A stretch of DNA of 64,000 nt from Lithobates sylvaticus (taxonomy: Eukaryota; Chordata; Amphibia; Anura; Ranidae): the NCBI GenBank assembly GCA_028564925.1, contig CM053027.1:241032715-241096714 (forward strand), written 5' to 3'. Below, in pieces: positions 43,801-56,700 of the stretch. The notes below the pieces were generated by a model. It was not told the DNA's origin, did no database searches, and worked only from the letters and a program-made list of their open reading frames with translations. Position 1 is the stretch's first letter; every line of letters starts with the position of its first letter. The position numbers and the translations under genes are program-made.

Positions 43801-45903
43801 AAAGGCGTACACAAGCGTTGGTCTGGCGTCATATGTAAACAGCAATTGCACCATGCATGTGAGGTATCACCGCGAAGGTCAGATCGAGGGCAGTAATTTT
43901 AGCAGTAGACCTCCTCCGTGAATCTAATGTGGTATCATGTAAAGGCTTTTAAAGGCTTTTAAAAATGTATGTAGTTTGTCGCCACTGCGTGTTTGTGCGC
44001 AATTTTAAAGCATGTCGTGTTTGGTATCCATGTACTCGGCCTAAGATCATATTTTTTATTTCATCAAAAATTTGAGCAATATAGTGTGTTTTAGTGCATT
44101 AAAATAAAAAAAAGTGTATTTTTTCCACAAAAAATGCGTTTGAAAAATCGCTGCGCAAATACTGTGTGGAAAAAAAAAAAAATGCAACACCCACCATTTT
44201 AATCTGTAGGGCCTTTGCTTTAACAATATATATAGTGTTTGGGGGTTCAACGTAATTTTCTTGCAAAAAAAAAATATGTTTTCATGTAAACAAAAAGTGT
44301 CAGAAAGGGCTTTGTCTACAAGTGGTTAGAAGAGTGGGTGACGTGTGACATAGGCTTCTAAATGTTGTGCATAAAATGCCAGGACAGTTCAAACCCCCCC
44401 CAAATGACCCCATTTTGGAAAGTAGACACCCCAAGCTATTTGATGAGAGCAATGTTGAGCCCATTAAATATTTTTTTTTTTTGTCCCAAGAGATTGAATA
44501 ATGAAAAAAAAAAAATATATATATTTTTTTTTACAAAAAGTTGTCACTAAATGATATATTGCTCAAACATGTCATGGGCATATGTGGAAATACACCCCAA
44601 AATACATTCTGTTGCTTCTCCTGAGTACGGGGATACCACATGTGTGGGACTTTTTGGGAGCCTAGCTGCGTACGGAACCCCAAAAACCAATCACCGCCTT
44701 CAGGCTTTCTAAGGGTGTAATTTTTTTTATTTCACTTCTCACTGCCAATCACAGTTTCGGAGGCCATGGAATGCCCAGATGGCATAAAACCCCCCAAAAT
44801 GACCCCATTTTGGAAAGTAGACACCCCAAGCTATTTGCTGAGAGGTATTGTGAGTATTTTGCAGATGTCGCTTTTTGTCACAAAGTTTTGAAAATTGAAA
44901 AAAGAAAAAAAATTTTTTTTTTTCTTTACTTTCTTCATTTTCAAAAACAAATGAGAGCTGTAAAATACTCACCATGCCTCTCAACAAATAGCTTGGGGTG
45001 TCTACTTTCCAAAATGGGGTCATTTGGGGGGGTTTTGTGCTATTTTGGCATTTTATGGCCTTCGAAACGGTGATAGGTAGTGAGGAGTGAAATCAAAAAT
45101 TTGCACCCTTAGAAATCCTGAAGGCGGTGCTTGGGTTTCGGGGCCCCGTATGCGGCTAGGCTCCCAAAAAGTCCCACACATGTGGTATCCCCATACTCAG
45201 GAGAAGCAGCAAAATGTATTTTGGGGTGCAATTCCACATATAACTATGGCATGTGTGAGCAATATATCATTTAGTGACAACTTTTTGAAAAAAAAAAAAA
45301 ATCTTTTTTATTTTTGTCTTTATTCAATCACTTGGGACTAAAAAAAAAAATATTCAATGGGCTCAACATGCCTCTCAGCAAATAGCTTGGGGTGTCTACT
45401 TTCCAAAATGGGGTCATTTGGGGGGGTTTTGTACTTCTCTGCCATTTTAGCACCTCAAGAAATGAAATAGGCAGTCATAAATTAAAAGCGGTGTAAATTC
45501 CAGAAAATGTACTCTAGTTTGTAGACGCTATAACTTTTGCGCAAACCAATAAATATACGCTTATTGGCATTTTTTTTTTTACTAAAGACATGTGGCTGAA
45601 TACATTTTGGCCCAAATGTTTGACTAAAATTGAGTTTATTAGATTTTTTTTATAACAAAAAGTAGAAAATCTCTTTTTTTTTCAAAATTTTCGCTCTTTT
45701 TCCGTTTATATCTCAAAAAATAAAAATCACAGAGGCAATCAAATACCATCAAAAGAAAGCTCTATTTGTGGGAAGAAAAGGACGCAAATTTCGTTTGGTT
45801 ACAAAATTGCATGACCGCGCAATTACCAGTTAAAGTAGTGCAGTGCGAAATTGAAAAAAGACCTCTGGTCCTTTGGCTGCCAAATGGTCCGGGGCTGAAG
45901 TGG
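40822..45903 (+). mobile_element. Full-length TTAA-target element, family B
   Basis: TTAA at 40818-40821 and 45904-45907, with the interrupted A unit resuming on the right. The ends are CCACTTCCCGACC and GGGGCTGAAGTGG. At 5.08 kb it has no frame resembling a piggyBac transposase, so it is non-autonomous despite its size. The interior has a ~355-bp direct repeat (41420-42180) and, at 44400-45440, several direct and inverted copies of AAAGTAGACACCCCAAG. TTAA target choice suggests piggyBac-type mobilisation. Confidence 0.85.
41420..42180 (+). repeat. ~355-bp tandem repeat inside element B
   Basis: Anchors AAGCGATCGTTTTTCTGATC occur near 41429, 41787 and 42138. Each unit contains CAGGTACCCCCATATTAC, TTAACCCCCTGATTGCCCCT and CTGTCACTGGTGACGCTGG. 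There are about two units plus a partial. Confidence 0.85.
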
Positions 45904-46222
45904 TTAATGTAGCTTAATGTAGCTTAACGTGTAATAAAGTGCCTAAACCTCAATCGATTGCCCTGAAACTTTGCACAGCCTAAGATCGCAACTTCCCAAA
46001 CCCATCCAAGAAGTTTCATGCGATTCGGTGTCCGACAAGGCAAACTAGGGACATTAAGCTTGATTTTTGGGGAGCTTAATGTGGCTTAACGTACAAAAAA
46101 GACCTTAAATGTCAACCAATTTCCCCCAAACTTCACGCAAAAGTGAAAGTTTTAGCTGATTTGGTTATTCACATTAAGCTATATTTTACAATGCTAATAC
46201 ATTTAATGTGAAAATGGCTTAA
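45904..46222 (+). repeat. Second unit of element A (left arm)
   Basis: It continues the A unit broken at 40818: AGCTTAACGTGTAATAAAGT through TTTAATGTGAAAATGGCTTA, with a short internal deletion relative to unit 1. It ends at TTAA 46219-46222, where another B-family element starts. Confidence 0.85.
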
Positions 46223-47143
46223 CCACTTGCCGACCATTGTTGGCACATATATGTCGGCAGAATGGCACGGCTGGGCAAAGTAACGTACCCGTACGCCGCA
46301 AGCCCTGTGACAGTGCCCGCGGACTCGATCAGTGCGGGGATAGCCACGATCGTGTTACGGAGCTCAAGAACTGGGAGATGCCGATGTAAACAGCATCTCC
46401 CCGTTCTGCCTAATGACAGCACACTGATCGTCTGCTCCCTGTCATCTGGAGCAGCGATCAGTGTGGTGTCACACACAGCCACGCCCTCAGATAGTTAGAA
46501 ACAAGCCCCCAGGATACACTTAACCCCTCCCCGCCCCCTAGTGGTTAACCCCTTCCCTGCCAGTGACATTTTTACAGTAATCAATGCAATTTTATAGCAC
46601 TGATCGCCAATGATCCCAAAAATTTGTCAAAATTGTCCGATGTGTCTGCCTTAATGTCGCAGTCATGATAAAAATCGCTGATCGCTGCCATTACTAGTAA
46701 AAAAAAAATTATTAATAAAAATGTCATAAAACTATCCCCTATTTTGTAGACGCTATAACCTTTGCGCAAACCAATCAATAAACACTTATTGTGATTTTTT
46801 TTTTTTACCAAAAATATGTAGAAGAATACGTATCGGCCTAAACTGAGGAAAATTTTTTTTTTTGCTATATTTTTGGAGGATATTTATTATAGAAAAAAGT
46901 AAAAAATATTGCTTTTTTTTCAAAATTGTCGCACATTTTTTTGTTTATAGCGCAAAAAATAAAAACTGCAAAGGTGATCAAATACCACCAAAAGAAAGCT
47001 CTATTTGTGGGAAAAAAAGGATGCAAATTTTGTTTGGGTACAACATCGCACGACCGCGCAATTGTCAGTTAAAGCGATGCAGTTCCAAATTGTAAAAAGT
47101 GCTCTGGTCAGGAAGGGGGTAAAATCTTCCGGGGCTGAAGCGT
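46223..47143. mobile_element. Short B-family TTAA MITE in A
   Basis: It starts CCACTTGCCGACC and ends CCGGGGCTGAAGCG, between TTAA at 46219-46222 and 47144-47147. It shares ~900 bp of family sequence (inverted relative to 16645-17606). The right flank is not the A unit but a palindromic MITE, so A has been rearranged or partly lost here. Confidence 0.8.
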
Positions 47144-47202
47144 TTAAAGGGATTTTAAAGTCAGAAGGTTTCTTTATCTTAATGCATTCTATGCATTAAG
47201 AT
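47144..47202. mobile_element. Palindromic MITE, left half
   Basis: TTTAAAGGGATTTTAAAG, then CAGAAGGTTTCTTTATCTTA and ATGCATT. It is continued at 57702 by ATTAAGATAAAAAGCCTTCTG, so the hAT inserted at the centre of the palindrome. Confidence 0.7.
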
Positions 47203-48099
47203 CAGAGGCGGCTCTAGGCTTTGTGAGGCCTTAGGCAAAACTTAGATATGAGGCCCTCTCACGCCCATAATTGGAAAAATAATTAAACCGATAAAAAAAT
47301 ACTACATTGCAATGTACAGTATACAATTAACTGATGGCGCTCCACCCATGGCCAGTCCTCAAAGATTCTAGCATGTTATTGGATCATATCACACCGTGAG
47401 CTCACCCAGACGGTCCCCTCCCCCGTTTCGTAGGTTGTGCTCTGCACTCCCCTGGGAGTGTCTTGTCAGCAGATTGCCATTTGTGAGTGGTACATAGAGA
47501 TAACATTGACGGCTCGAGGTGGCAGCGCCATCCTTCTTCCCGATGCTGGGCTCTCCCCTCCAGTGGCATAGCATGGGTTGTCAGTGTTAGGGGCAAGGCA
47601 AGTAATCGGAGCTCCCTAACCGTGGACTTTTAGGTCTGGTCACATGATCCACTGTGTCAATTAGTATTGGCTGCAGGGGAGAGGAGAGAGCACTTGACAA
47701 TCACTGGTAAAGCCTGGAGCAGTGACATCACCCACAGTTTCCCATGTCCCATCTGTTGTTGGCGGTTGTATGGTCACATACCTCTGAACCCCTAAACCTT
47801 AGGTGCTCCATTATGCAAATCTTGACCAGCCACTGTTGTAGAATGCTTGGGCCTGCACTCTACCTTACTGGTAAAGGAGGCCATCCATCAAAGTTATAAG
47901 CCAATAACAACCAATGGAGCCTTACCACTTCCTCTGGCTGGTCTAGATCTGTATATGATAGAGTTCTTGGGGACTCAGGTCTCCCAAATTTTCCACCAGG
48001 TAGGTAAGAGGAATGCAGCACATATAGGGCCTTTTTTCATGTCCTGAGATAGTTTGGAAGGCTTAAAGAGTAAGTTCACCATTTCACACAAAATGAAAA

Positions 48100-49700
48100 G
48101 CTAAACTAACTCTCAGAAAGGGAGAAGGAGTGGATAGGGGGAGGTGGAGGTTAGCGTGGACAGAGGGAGAGGATATAAGAGGGGGGAGAGGAGAAAGGAT
48201 AGAGAGAGGGAGGGGGGAGAGGATAGCCTGGATAGAATAGAGTAGAGAGTGGACAGGGGGAGGGGGAGAGGAGAGAGTGGATAGGGGGAGGATAGCCTGG
48301 ACATTAGGAGGGGGGTGAGGAGAGAGTGGATAGGGGGAGGATAGCCTGGACATTAGGAGGGGGGTGAGGAGAGAGTGGATAGGGGGAGGATAGCCTGGAG
48401 GGTAGAAGGGGGGTGAGGAGAGAGTAAGCAGAGGCAGGGGAGGGGGATAGGAGAGAGTGGATAGGGGGGAGAATAGCCTGGAGGGTAGGAAGGGGGTGAG
48501 TAGAGAGTGGGCAGAGGCAGGGGGAGGGGGAGAGGAGAGAGTGGATAGGGGAGGATAGCCTGGACAGTAGGAGGGGGTGAGTAGAGAGTTGACATAGGCA
48601 GGGTGAGAGGGAGAGGAGAGAGTGGATAGGGGGAGGATAGCCTGGACAGTAGGAGGGGGGTGAGTAGAGAGTGGACAGAGGCAGGGGGAGGAGGAGAGGA
48701 GAGAGTGGATAGGGGGGGGGATAGCCTGGACAGTAGGAGGGGGTGAGTAGAGAGTGGGCAGGGGAGAGGAGAGAGTGGATAGGGGGATAGCCTGGAGGGT
48801 AGGAGGGGGGTGAGGAGAGAGTGGGCAGGGGGAGGGGGAGAGGAGAGAGTGGATAGGGGGAGGATAGCCTGGACAGTAGGAGGGGGTGAGTAGAGTGGAC
48901 AGAGGCAGGGGCAGGGGGAGAGGGGAGAGGGGGAGAGTGGAGGAGAGGGGGGGAGGAGTGGAGAGAGGGGGAGAGGAGAGAGTGGATAGGGGCAGGATAG
49001 CCTGGACAGTAGGAGGGAGGTGAGTAGAGAGTGGACAGAGGGAGGGGGAGAGGATAGAGTGGATAGGGGGGAGGATAGCCTGGACAGTAGGAGGGGGTGA
49101 GTAGAGTGGACAGAGGCAGGGCAGAGGAGAGAGTGGATAGGGGGATAGCCTGGAGGGTAGGAGGGGGGTGAGGAGAGAGTGGGCAGAGGCAGGGGGAGAG
49201 GAGAGAGTGGATAGGGGGAGGATAGCCTGGACAGTAAGAGGGGGGTGAGTAGAGAGTGGACAGAGGCAGGGGGAGAGGAGAGAGTGGATAGGGGGAGGAT
49301 AGCCTGGACAGTAGGAGGGGGTGAGGAGAGAGTGAACAGAGGCAGGGGGAGATGAGCGAGTGGATAGGGGTGAGGAGAGAGTGGACAGAGGCAGGGGGAG
49401 GATAGCCTGGACGATAGGAGGGGGGTGAGGAGAGAGTGGACAGAGGCAGGGGGAAGATGAGAGAGTGGATAGGGGAGGATATCCTGGATGATAGGGGGGG
49501 TGAGGAGAGAGTGGACAGAGGCAGGGGGAGAGGAGAGAGTGGATAGGGGGAGGATAGCCTGGACAATAGGAGGGGGTGAGGCGAGAGTGGACAGAGGGAT
49601 GTAGGTAGAGAGGACAGAGGGAGAGAGAGGATGTGGCAAGTGAGGAGAGAAGAGAAAGACAGTGAGGAAAACAATGGGGGAGTGGAAGGGGGAGATAGGA
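48100..49700. repeat. Purine-rich minisatellite, ~60-85-bp units
   Basis: About 18 units of the type GAGAGTGGATAGGGGGAGGATAGCCTGGACAGTAGG (positions such as 48318, 48376, 48623, 49207, 49539), with variable spacing. The + strand is almost entirely purine for long stretches. The two long open frames on the - strand (48304-49674 and 48353-49864) are low-complexity Pro/Ser/Leu artefacts. Confidence 0.92.
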
Positions 49701-49749
49701 GGGTTAGAGGGCAGAGGGAGTGGGGGTAGAGGGGGCAGAGGGGGGGGGG

Positions 49750-50441
49750 GGCAGGAGGAGTAGAAGGAGGAGGGGGCTAACATGTGGTAATTGGGATATG
49801 TGGAAACGGTGTACATATCAGGGTGTTCAGGGCTCCTCCTCACACTGCAAAGCCATCCAGACATGTTATACTGAGAGTGAGACTGATACGCTATGCTTCC
49901 CCCTCCAGCCTCACACTAAGTTAGTTGCTCGTCCTCCACATATGAATGAATGATTTGTATAGCGCTACAACTGCGAACTGAATCGCCTTAAGGCACATGC
50001 TGGACATTGTAGTCCCACTCCCACAGACTCCCCTCCACAATGGGGCACACAGACACGGCTATCCCGCCCAGCCTCCGCCTCTATCACAAACAAGCTCCAC
50101 TCACCGAGCATGTATTTCTTCCAGGGCTGCTCCCGAGTCCTGCCTCCCGCCATGCATTGGGGCCGCTGTCGCCGACTTTAGGGGAAGGGCTAGAGGTTGA
50201 GCCTGCTATTGGACGCAGGCAGCCTTAGCCACGCCCACCACACTTCCACTATGCTCGTCCTCCGCCGCGGATCGCGGCGCTGGCTCAGCTAAGCTATTAG
50301 CTCACTCTGCGCAGAGCGCCCGCCGCCAGACAGTCTCAACACAGCACCTGAGGCAAATTAGGCAATCGCTCGACGGCGAGGCCCTTCTGTGGGCGAGGCC
50401 TAAGGCAATCGCCTAATTTGCCTAATTAAAGAGCTGCCTCT
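49750..50441. other. Right part of hAT body; no gene
   Basis: Unclassified sequence ending in the hAT terminal region (GGCGAGGCCTAAGGCAATCG). 50428-50441 is the first copy of the L1-2 target duplication (AAAGAGCTGCCTCT). No transposase or other coding sequence is recognised. Confidence 0.5.
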
Positions 50442-51766
50442 CCGGGGGGCGTGACCGGACATGAGGGGCGGTGAGTGAGTGAGTGAGGAATGCGACTGTG
50501 AGCTCCTTCCATCCTCCCTCCACCCTCCCTTCTCCCGATATGGATCCGATACGCCGAGATACAGAGCCTTACTGAAGCCTATGTGACCTCCTCTGTAGCG
50601 GCGCACAGCACAGACTGAAAGAACCAGCCGGAACTGCCAGGCGGGGAAAGCCGAAGCTAAGCCGAGCGAGTGACGTCACACGCTGTCTTCTGTCCGCTCC
50701 TCGAGCCGAGAAGGAGAGAGCGGCGGGAAATTCAAATTAAAACACCGGCTTTTTGGGCAGCCTGTACGCCGAAGATGAAAGGAAAAAGGACATAGAAGGA
50801 GGAAGATTCAAATGACTCTTGGACTGCACTTGAAGCCCTCCTGGAGACTACACTAAAGACTACAAGGAGAAGGTGAGCAGACAGTATATTGATTGTTTGC
50901 TGAGCTTTTAAGCCTGTACAGCCTTTCCACCCCCAATTGTATGTGGAGGACTGCCCTGTGCTAACTAAAAATACAAGTCGTGCAGTACAAGTGCTTTGCC
51001 TGTTGCTGTGTTTTCCTTGTCCCCTTAAACTGCAATAGAGGCTGCTCTGTGCAAAAATCAAAAATTAAAAATCAAAAGCTGTACCTGCTTTCTTATCTGC
51101 AACTGCAATTTGAGGACTGGTCTTCCTTTTTTTTTTGTCTTCTTACAAAGTGTAAGGTTTGTGCGCTGCCATGTATGTGAGCCACCCCTTTTTTAAAAAA
51201 AGCTAAACGCTTAATCGCAATTTAAGGACTGCTACTTGCAAAATTATAAACTGTGCGTTTTGGCTAAGCACCTGTACTGACCTCTACCTCAACTATAACT
51301 GGAGGAATGATTCCTTTGATTCTTCTTAGCAAAATATAAAGCTCTGCTCTGTGCCACATATATGGGCTTACTCTCTTTCAACTGCAAGTGTTAGACTGCT
51401 CTGGCCCTTGGTAAAATTGGTAAAACACAGGCTGCATGCTGCGATTTATATACGAGATTTGTTTCTCTCCTGTAACCTGTAACCAGAGGACTGTCATATG
51501 CTAAAAATAACTGCCTATGGGCCTGACCTTCTCCGCTATAAATAGAAGGGGCGCAAAGATTGTTTCTCTGTAAAAATATAAATATAAGCTGCACACCTAC
51601 ACATATACCTGGCTCTCTTTAACCGTGAATAGGGGACGGCCTATTGGTAAGATATAAGCTGTATGCTGAGCTTATCCTCCGGCAATTAAGAGGACTACCC
51701 TTTGTAAATCTATTCTAAATCCATCACCTGGCGAGATTAGATTTTGGGGGAGTTTGGTGTGGCAAT
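50442..51766 (+). promoter_or_regulatory. L1-2 5' UTR with degenerate monomers
   Basis: From about 50930 to 51700, a motif of the type AACTGCAATTTGAGGACTG followed by TGCAAAATATAAAGCTGT recurs about ten times (50932, 51028, 51101, 51213, 51291, 51379, 51473, 51535, 51620, 51683). Spacing is 60-112 bp. This resembles the monomer promoters known in mouse L1, but the sequence is different from L1-1. Confidence 0.6.
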
Positions 51767-52869
51767 ATGTCAGCCAGGAGGAGAATGGATGAGCAGGCCA
51801 ACCAGGAGAATGTCGGGACACAATCATTAAGATCAGCCAAAGATAAGGACAAGGAAAAGGGGGTTCAATCCACAATAACAAATGGGGCATCAGCTGCAGC
51901 AAAGCTGGAAAAGTATGCCCATACCCCAGATCACACTCCAACTAAAGGAGGACAGCAACCCCAGGCTAAAATGCCAACTGATAGAAAGAGCCAAGGACAA
52001 TCAAACAACCCAGTAGGGGCCCCAGTAAAGAATTCAACCAACAAAAATCTGGGGGTCCCGGGGAAATCAGAACTGGCCTCGGTTCAAGCATCAATGGTAG
52101 AAGCAGAGCCGACACTAAAAGATGTATTGACGGCGGTTAATATATGTAAACATTCCCTAGGGGAATTATGCGGTCAAATGAAAAATGTTAAAGATGAACT
52201 GTCCTTGATGCGCCAGGAGCTTGAAAAGACGGCTGACAGAATAACAGCAACTGAAGGGAGAATTAGTCAAATCGAGGATGACATGTATCCATTAAATCAA
52301 GAGGTTAAAAGTCTAAAAGAGCAGTCGGATAAATTTGCAGGAAAACTGGATGAATTGGAAAACAGACTTCGAAGGGATAATGTGAGGCTGGTAGGCTTAC
52401 CAGAAAAGAGCGAAGGATCTGATCCGATCGTATTTATGGAAAAATGGCTCATTGAAGTATTTGGAAGAGAGACATTCTCACAACAATTCTCGGTTGAAAG
52501 GGCGCATAGAGTCCCGTCCAGACCTCCACCCCAAGGAGGGCACCCTAGATCTATGTTAATGAAATTTTTGAATTTCAAAGATAAAGTGACGCTTCTCCGC
52601 AGGGCTAGAGAGATGGGGAACATTTTTTTTTTAATGGAGTTAAAGTTTCATTATATCCTGATTTTTCACCCGATTTGCAGAGGCGTAGAGCAGGTTTTAT
52701 AGAGGTTAAACGTAGACTCCAGAAATTTGATGTCATTTATGCATTATTGTACCCAGCCCGGCTACGTGTGGTAGCTCTGGGAGAGACCCTTTTTTTTGAT
52801 TCCCCTGCAAGTGTGACAACATGGCTGGAGGATAGAAAAGACCAACTAATAATCAAAACGAGGGGATAA
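51767..52869 (+). pseudogene. L1-2 ORF1 protein, single slip in a T run
   Basis: ATG at 51767 (MSARRRMDEQANQ). The low-complexity N-terminus is followed by a coiled coil (about residues 110-200, LMRQELEKTADRITATEGRI), the RRM-like block LENRLRRDNVRLVGLPE (about 201-217) and the CTD start VERAHRVPSRPP. The frame is lost in a ten-base T run at 52623-52632. The rest of the CTD (GFIEVKRRLQKF, YPARLRVV) reads in the next frame to the stop at 52869. A homopolymer slip of this kind could be a sequencing error; the protein would otherwise be about 367 residues. Confidence 0.88.
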
Positions 52870-53727
52870 CAAGGTTAAGGGAAAGGGAATAAACATAGAG
52901 GGATGGGAAGGGATGTGTTCTTAGAGATGTGTGTTTCAGAGAAATTTAATGTGTACATATACGGAGTGGAGGGTGGTGAGAGTCACATAGCACGAAAGGG
53001 AGGATATGATTGATTGGGGTAGGGATGGAAATGTGGTTTTTGGTGTGTGTGGGGTGGGGGAGGGAGGGGGGCGGAGGGTGGGAGTGGGTTTGTATACAAG
53101 AGAGGGGGAGGGAGAGGGGAGGGTGGTAGGTACGGGAGGAGGGCGGAGGGTGGGAGTGGGTTTGTATACAAGAGAGGGGGAGGGGGAGGGGAGGGGAGGG
53201 GGAAAGGTATGGGATGTTTGGTAAGGGTCACAAAAAAAGCCTCTGGGGATAACCTAGAATGGTACATGGGGGGAGGGGGGAGGTGGGGTCATCGATGTAA
53301 AAATTGGAAAAAACATGTAACACATATGAAAGTAAGCGGCAAGCAAAAAACACTTATAGATAAATATTTAGAAGAAAGTTTCACATTCTCTCACTTAGAA
53401 AGACATATCAAGATACGATGCAAAATTTGGAAAAAAAAAAAAAACACTGATAAACAAATATATAGAAGAAAGATTCACATTTTATCACATAGTGGGAAAT
53501 ATTAAGAGAGGCAGAGGATTTTCTATTTACCTTTCTTTTTCACAAGGGTTTTTCCCTCTTGTTAAAAGTTTCTCTTCCCTTTCTCGTTTTTTACCCTCTC
53601 TATTTTCTTTTTTTTTTTTTTTTTTCCCCTTTCCCCTTCTCTCCCTCTTCCCCCTCTCTCCTTGGTGTTATGTTCTAGGCATCAATAGGGATTCCATTTT
53701 TTTATTGCTTTCTTTTCTTGATAGCCT
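52870..53727 (+). other. L1-2 ORF1-ORF2 spacer
   Basis: It contains a G-rich segment with a tandem duplication of about 70-80 bp (GGGAGTGGGTTTGTATACAA at 53080 and 53150), a second loose duplication (ATAGAAGAAAG..TCACATT near 53370 and 53465), and a pyrimidine tract (53600-53665) shortly before the ORF2 start. No other gene. Confidence 0.75.
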
Positions 53728-56700
53728 ATGCAGACTAGGGTAATTAATATCGGTTCCTGGAATGTACGGGGGTTGGGTACACCGGCTAAGAGAGCAGCTG
53801 TGGTAGAGACCCTGGAAAGGAGTGATGTAGGATTGATCTGCCTACAGGAGACACATTTAACCCAAGATACTAAATTACTAAATCAGAGTAAAAAATATCA
53901 ACATCAATACCACTCGGTTCACACCTCCTACTCAAGGGGAGTGGCGGTGATGGTAAGAAAAGAGGTGGGCTTCACCTGTCGGCAGACCAGTATAGATAGG
54001 GAAGGACGGTATATTTTCCTGCATTGTGTAATAGAAAATCGAGAATATGTTCTCGCCAATATTTACATCCCCCCTCCGTTTAAGCTTGATGTGATGTATA
54101 GCCTAATGGAATTTTTATCAGACAAAGCTGGGATACCAGTCATAGCAGTAGGGGACTTTAATGAGGTTATTAATAAAAAATTAGACAGGTTTCCTTTAGG
54201 TACACAGAGGCAGAAGGTAGATGAGAGCCGATTACACCAGTTCCTACAAGAAGTGGGGCTGTTTGACATGTGGAGAGTGAGAAACCCGGGGGTGCTGCAA
54301 TTCTCGTGTTTCTCAAGTTCCTATTCTACTCTTTCACGGATCGATTTAGCCTTGGGAAACGGAGAAGCATGCCAAACAGTAAGGGATATTGAATATCAGC
54401 CTAGGGGGGTATCGGACCATGCCTTGTTGATTGTCTCAATAAATTTAGAAGGGAAAAGACCTCCCAGAACATGGAAAATGAATCCAGTCTGGTTCGAAAT
54501 AATAGGGGATCCAAATGAGGTGCTGTTAAAACTGGAAGAATTTATAGAGTTTAACAAAGAGACAGTGACAAGAGGAGTAATGTGGGATGCACTGAAGGCC
54601 TATCTGCGAGGTATCCTTATTCAATTAGTCTCAAAAATCAAAAAATCCTCAAGAGAATGGGAAAAAAAAAATAGTAAGATGGAGTTGATGAAAGCAGAAA
54701 GAGAATACGTTGAAGACCCCACCCCAGAAAGACAAAGTAGATGGCTAATTAAACAGGAATACAAAGAAGTAATTATTAGGAAATCAGAGAATAAAAGACT
54801 GTTTCAGAAACAGGTGGCTTATGGGGAGGGGGAAAAGGTCGGAAAGATGTTGGCACAGTTAGTGAGAGCTAATTCCCCTCCCTCCACCGTCCCAGCGATT
54901 AGGACGGAGAAAGGAGAAATCTCATTAAAGACGTCAGTAATTACAGAGACTTTTAGAATATACTATGACAAATTATATAAATCGCGGGGGACGATGGAGG
55001 AAGGGGAAGCGGACACATTTTTTAGTAACGCTGAAATTACGGCTCTCACTGAAGAAGAAAGGGAGGCAATGGAGGCACCGTTAACGCTGGAGGAAATCCA
55101 GCTGGCGGTAAAAGAAATGGCCAATCAGAAATCACCAGGACCAGATGGTCTCCCCGCGGAAACCTATAAGCAATATGGGAAAATTCTACTGCCAGAACTT
55201 CTTAAGGTATTAAACTGGGCAAAGGAGGAGGGGAAGTTGCCAACGTCTATGACAGAGGCAACGATAATAGTTCTGCATAAAGAGGGGAAGGACCCATTAG
55301 AGACCAAGTCTTATAGACCGATTTCCCTACTCTGCTCGGATGCTAAAATATTAGCTAAAGCAATGGCAATTAGATTAAACAAAATTATCTCTAGATTAAT
55401 ACATCCTGACCAAACAGGGTTTATACCCTGTAGGTCTACTAGTATGAACATTAGGAGACTATACCTTAATTTACAGATACCAATAGAGAACATGGGTACA
55501 AGGGCAGTCATGGCGTTAGATGTGGTTAAAGCTTTCGATAGCTTAGAGTGGGGATATTTATGGCGAGTCTTAAAGGAATTTGGATTTGGCCCCTCGTTTA
55601 TTAAATGGATTAAAACCCTGTATAAGGGTCCCAGTGCTAAAATTAGGGTTAATGGCGAGTATTCCGAGGGGATTCAATTGGAGAGAGGGACAAGGCAGGG
55701 CTGCCCATTGTCCCCCCTGCTCTTCGCGCTTGCAATGGAACCCTTAGCAAGTGTAATTAGATCAAACACAAATATGCAGGGGTTCCGAAGAGCAGGGGGT
55801 GAAGAGAGAATCGCACTGTATGCGGACGATGTCCTTCTCTTTCTGGGGGATACGGGGCAATCCCTCAGGCAGGTGATGAACATCCTCACGGACTTTGGTA
55901 AAATCTCAGGACTCACCATAAACTGGGAAAAATCTGCATTACTGCCTATAGATCCTCTAGGGAACCAGAACGTACAGGATATTTCACAGCTAGAGGTAGT
56001 TGAACAAATGAAATACTTAGGCATATATATAACAAGGAACCCTAACAATTACATAAATGATAATATAGTACCGCTTTTAGCTAGATTTAAAAGTAAAATT
56101 GCAATCTGGAGACGCCTCCCATTGTCGATCGCAGGGAGGTGTAACCTAATCAAAATGGTATGGCAGCCACAGCTTCTGTACCTGCTGCATAACTGTCCAA
56201 TATGGATAGATAAAAAATGGTTCAGAAAGATAGACATGTTGTTTAGGGAACTTATATGGAAAGGAGGTCAGCCTAGGATTGGGTTACAAACACTACAACT
56301 AGCAACAAGAAAGGGAGGAATGGCAGTACCGCATCCACGGAGCTACTTCCTAGCAGCCCAACTGCAACATCTAGGAACTATGACAGGAGGAAGCAACAAG
56401 GAATTAATGACCGCAGGAACCCCGCACAAATCAATAGTAGAAGCCCTCGAGGCAAACTCCTTTCTTTACAGAATCCCCACGGTGAGACTGGCCTTAAAAG
56501 TGTGGAAGGCAGTAAAAGTAGTAAAAGGGTTAGAGGGTATGACAAAATACACCCCCCTCTGGAATAATAAAAACTTACAGGAAGTAGAAAAGATAGGGAA
56601 AATTAGAGAGTGGGAAATAAAAGGGATAGATAAGTTGGCACAGATGTACGAGGGCAAGGTATTGAAGACATTTACAGCATTGCGAGTGGAATATGATATA

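Noticed and set aside
48304-49864. Two open frames of 456 and 503 codons on the - strand
   Set aside because: Both lie over the purine-rich minisatellite, overlap each other in different frames, and give only Pro/Ser/Leu-rich low-complexity translations. They arise because the C/T strand lacks stop codons.
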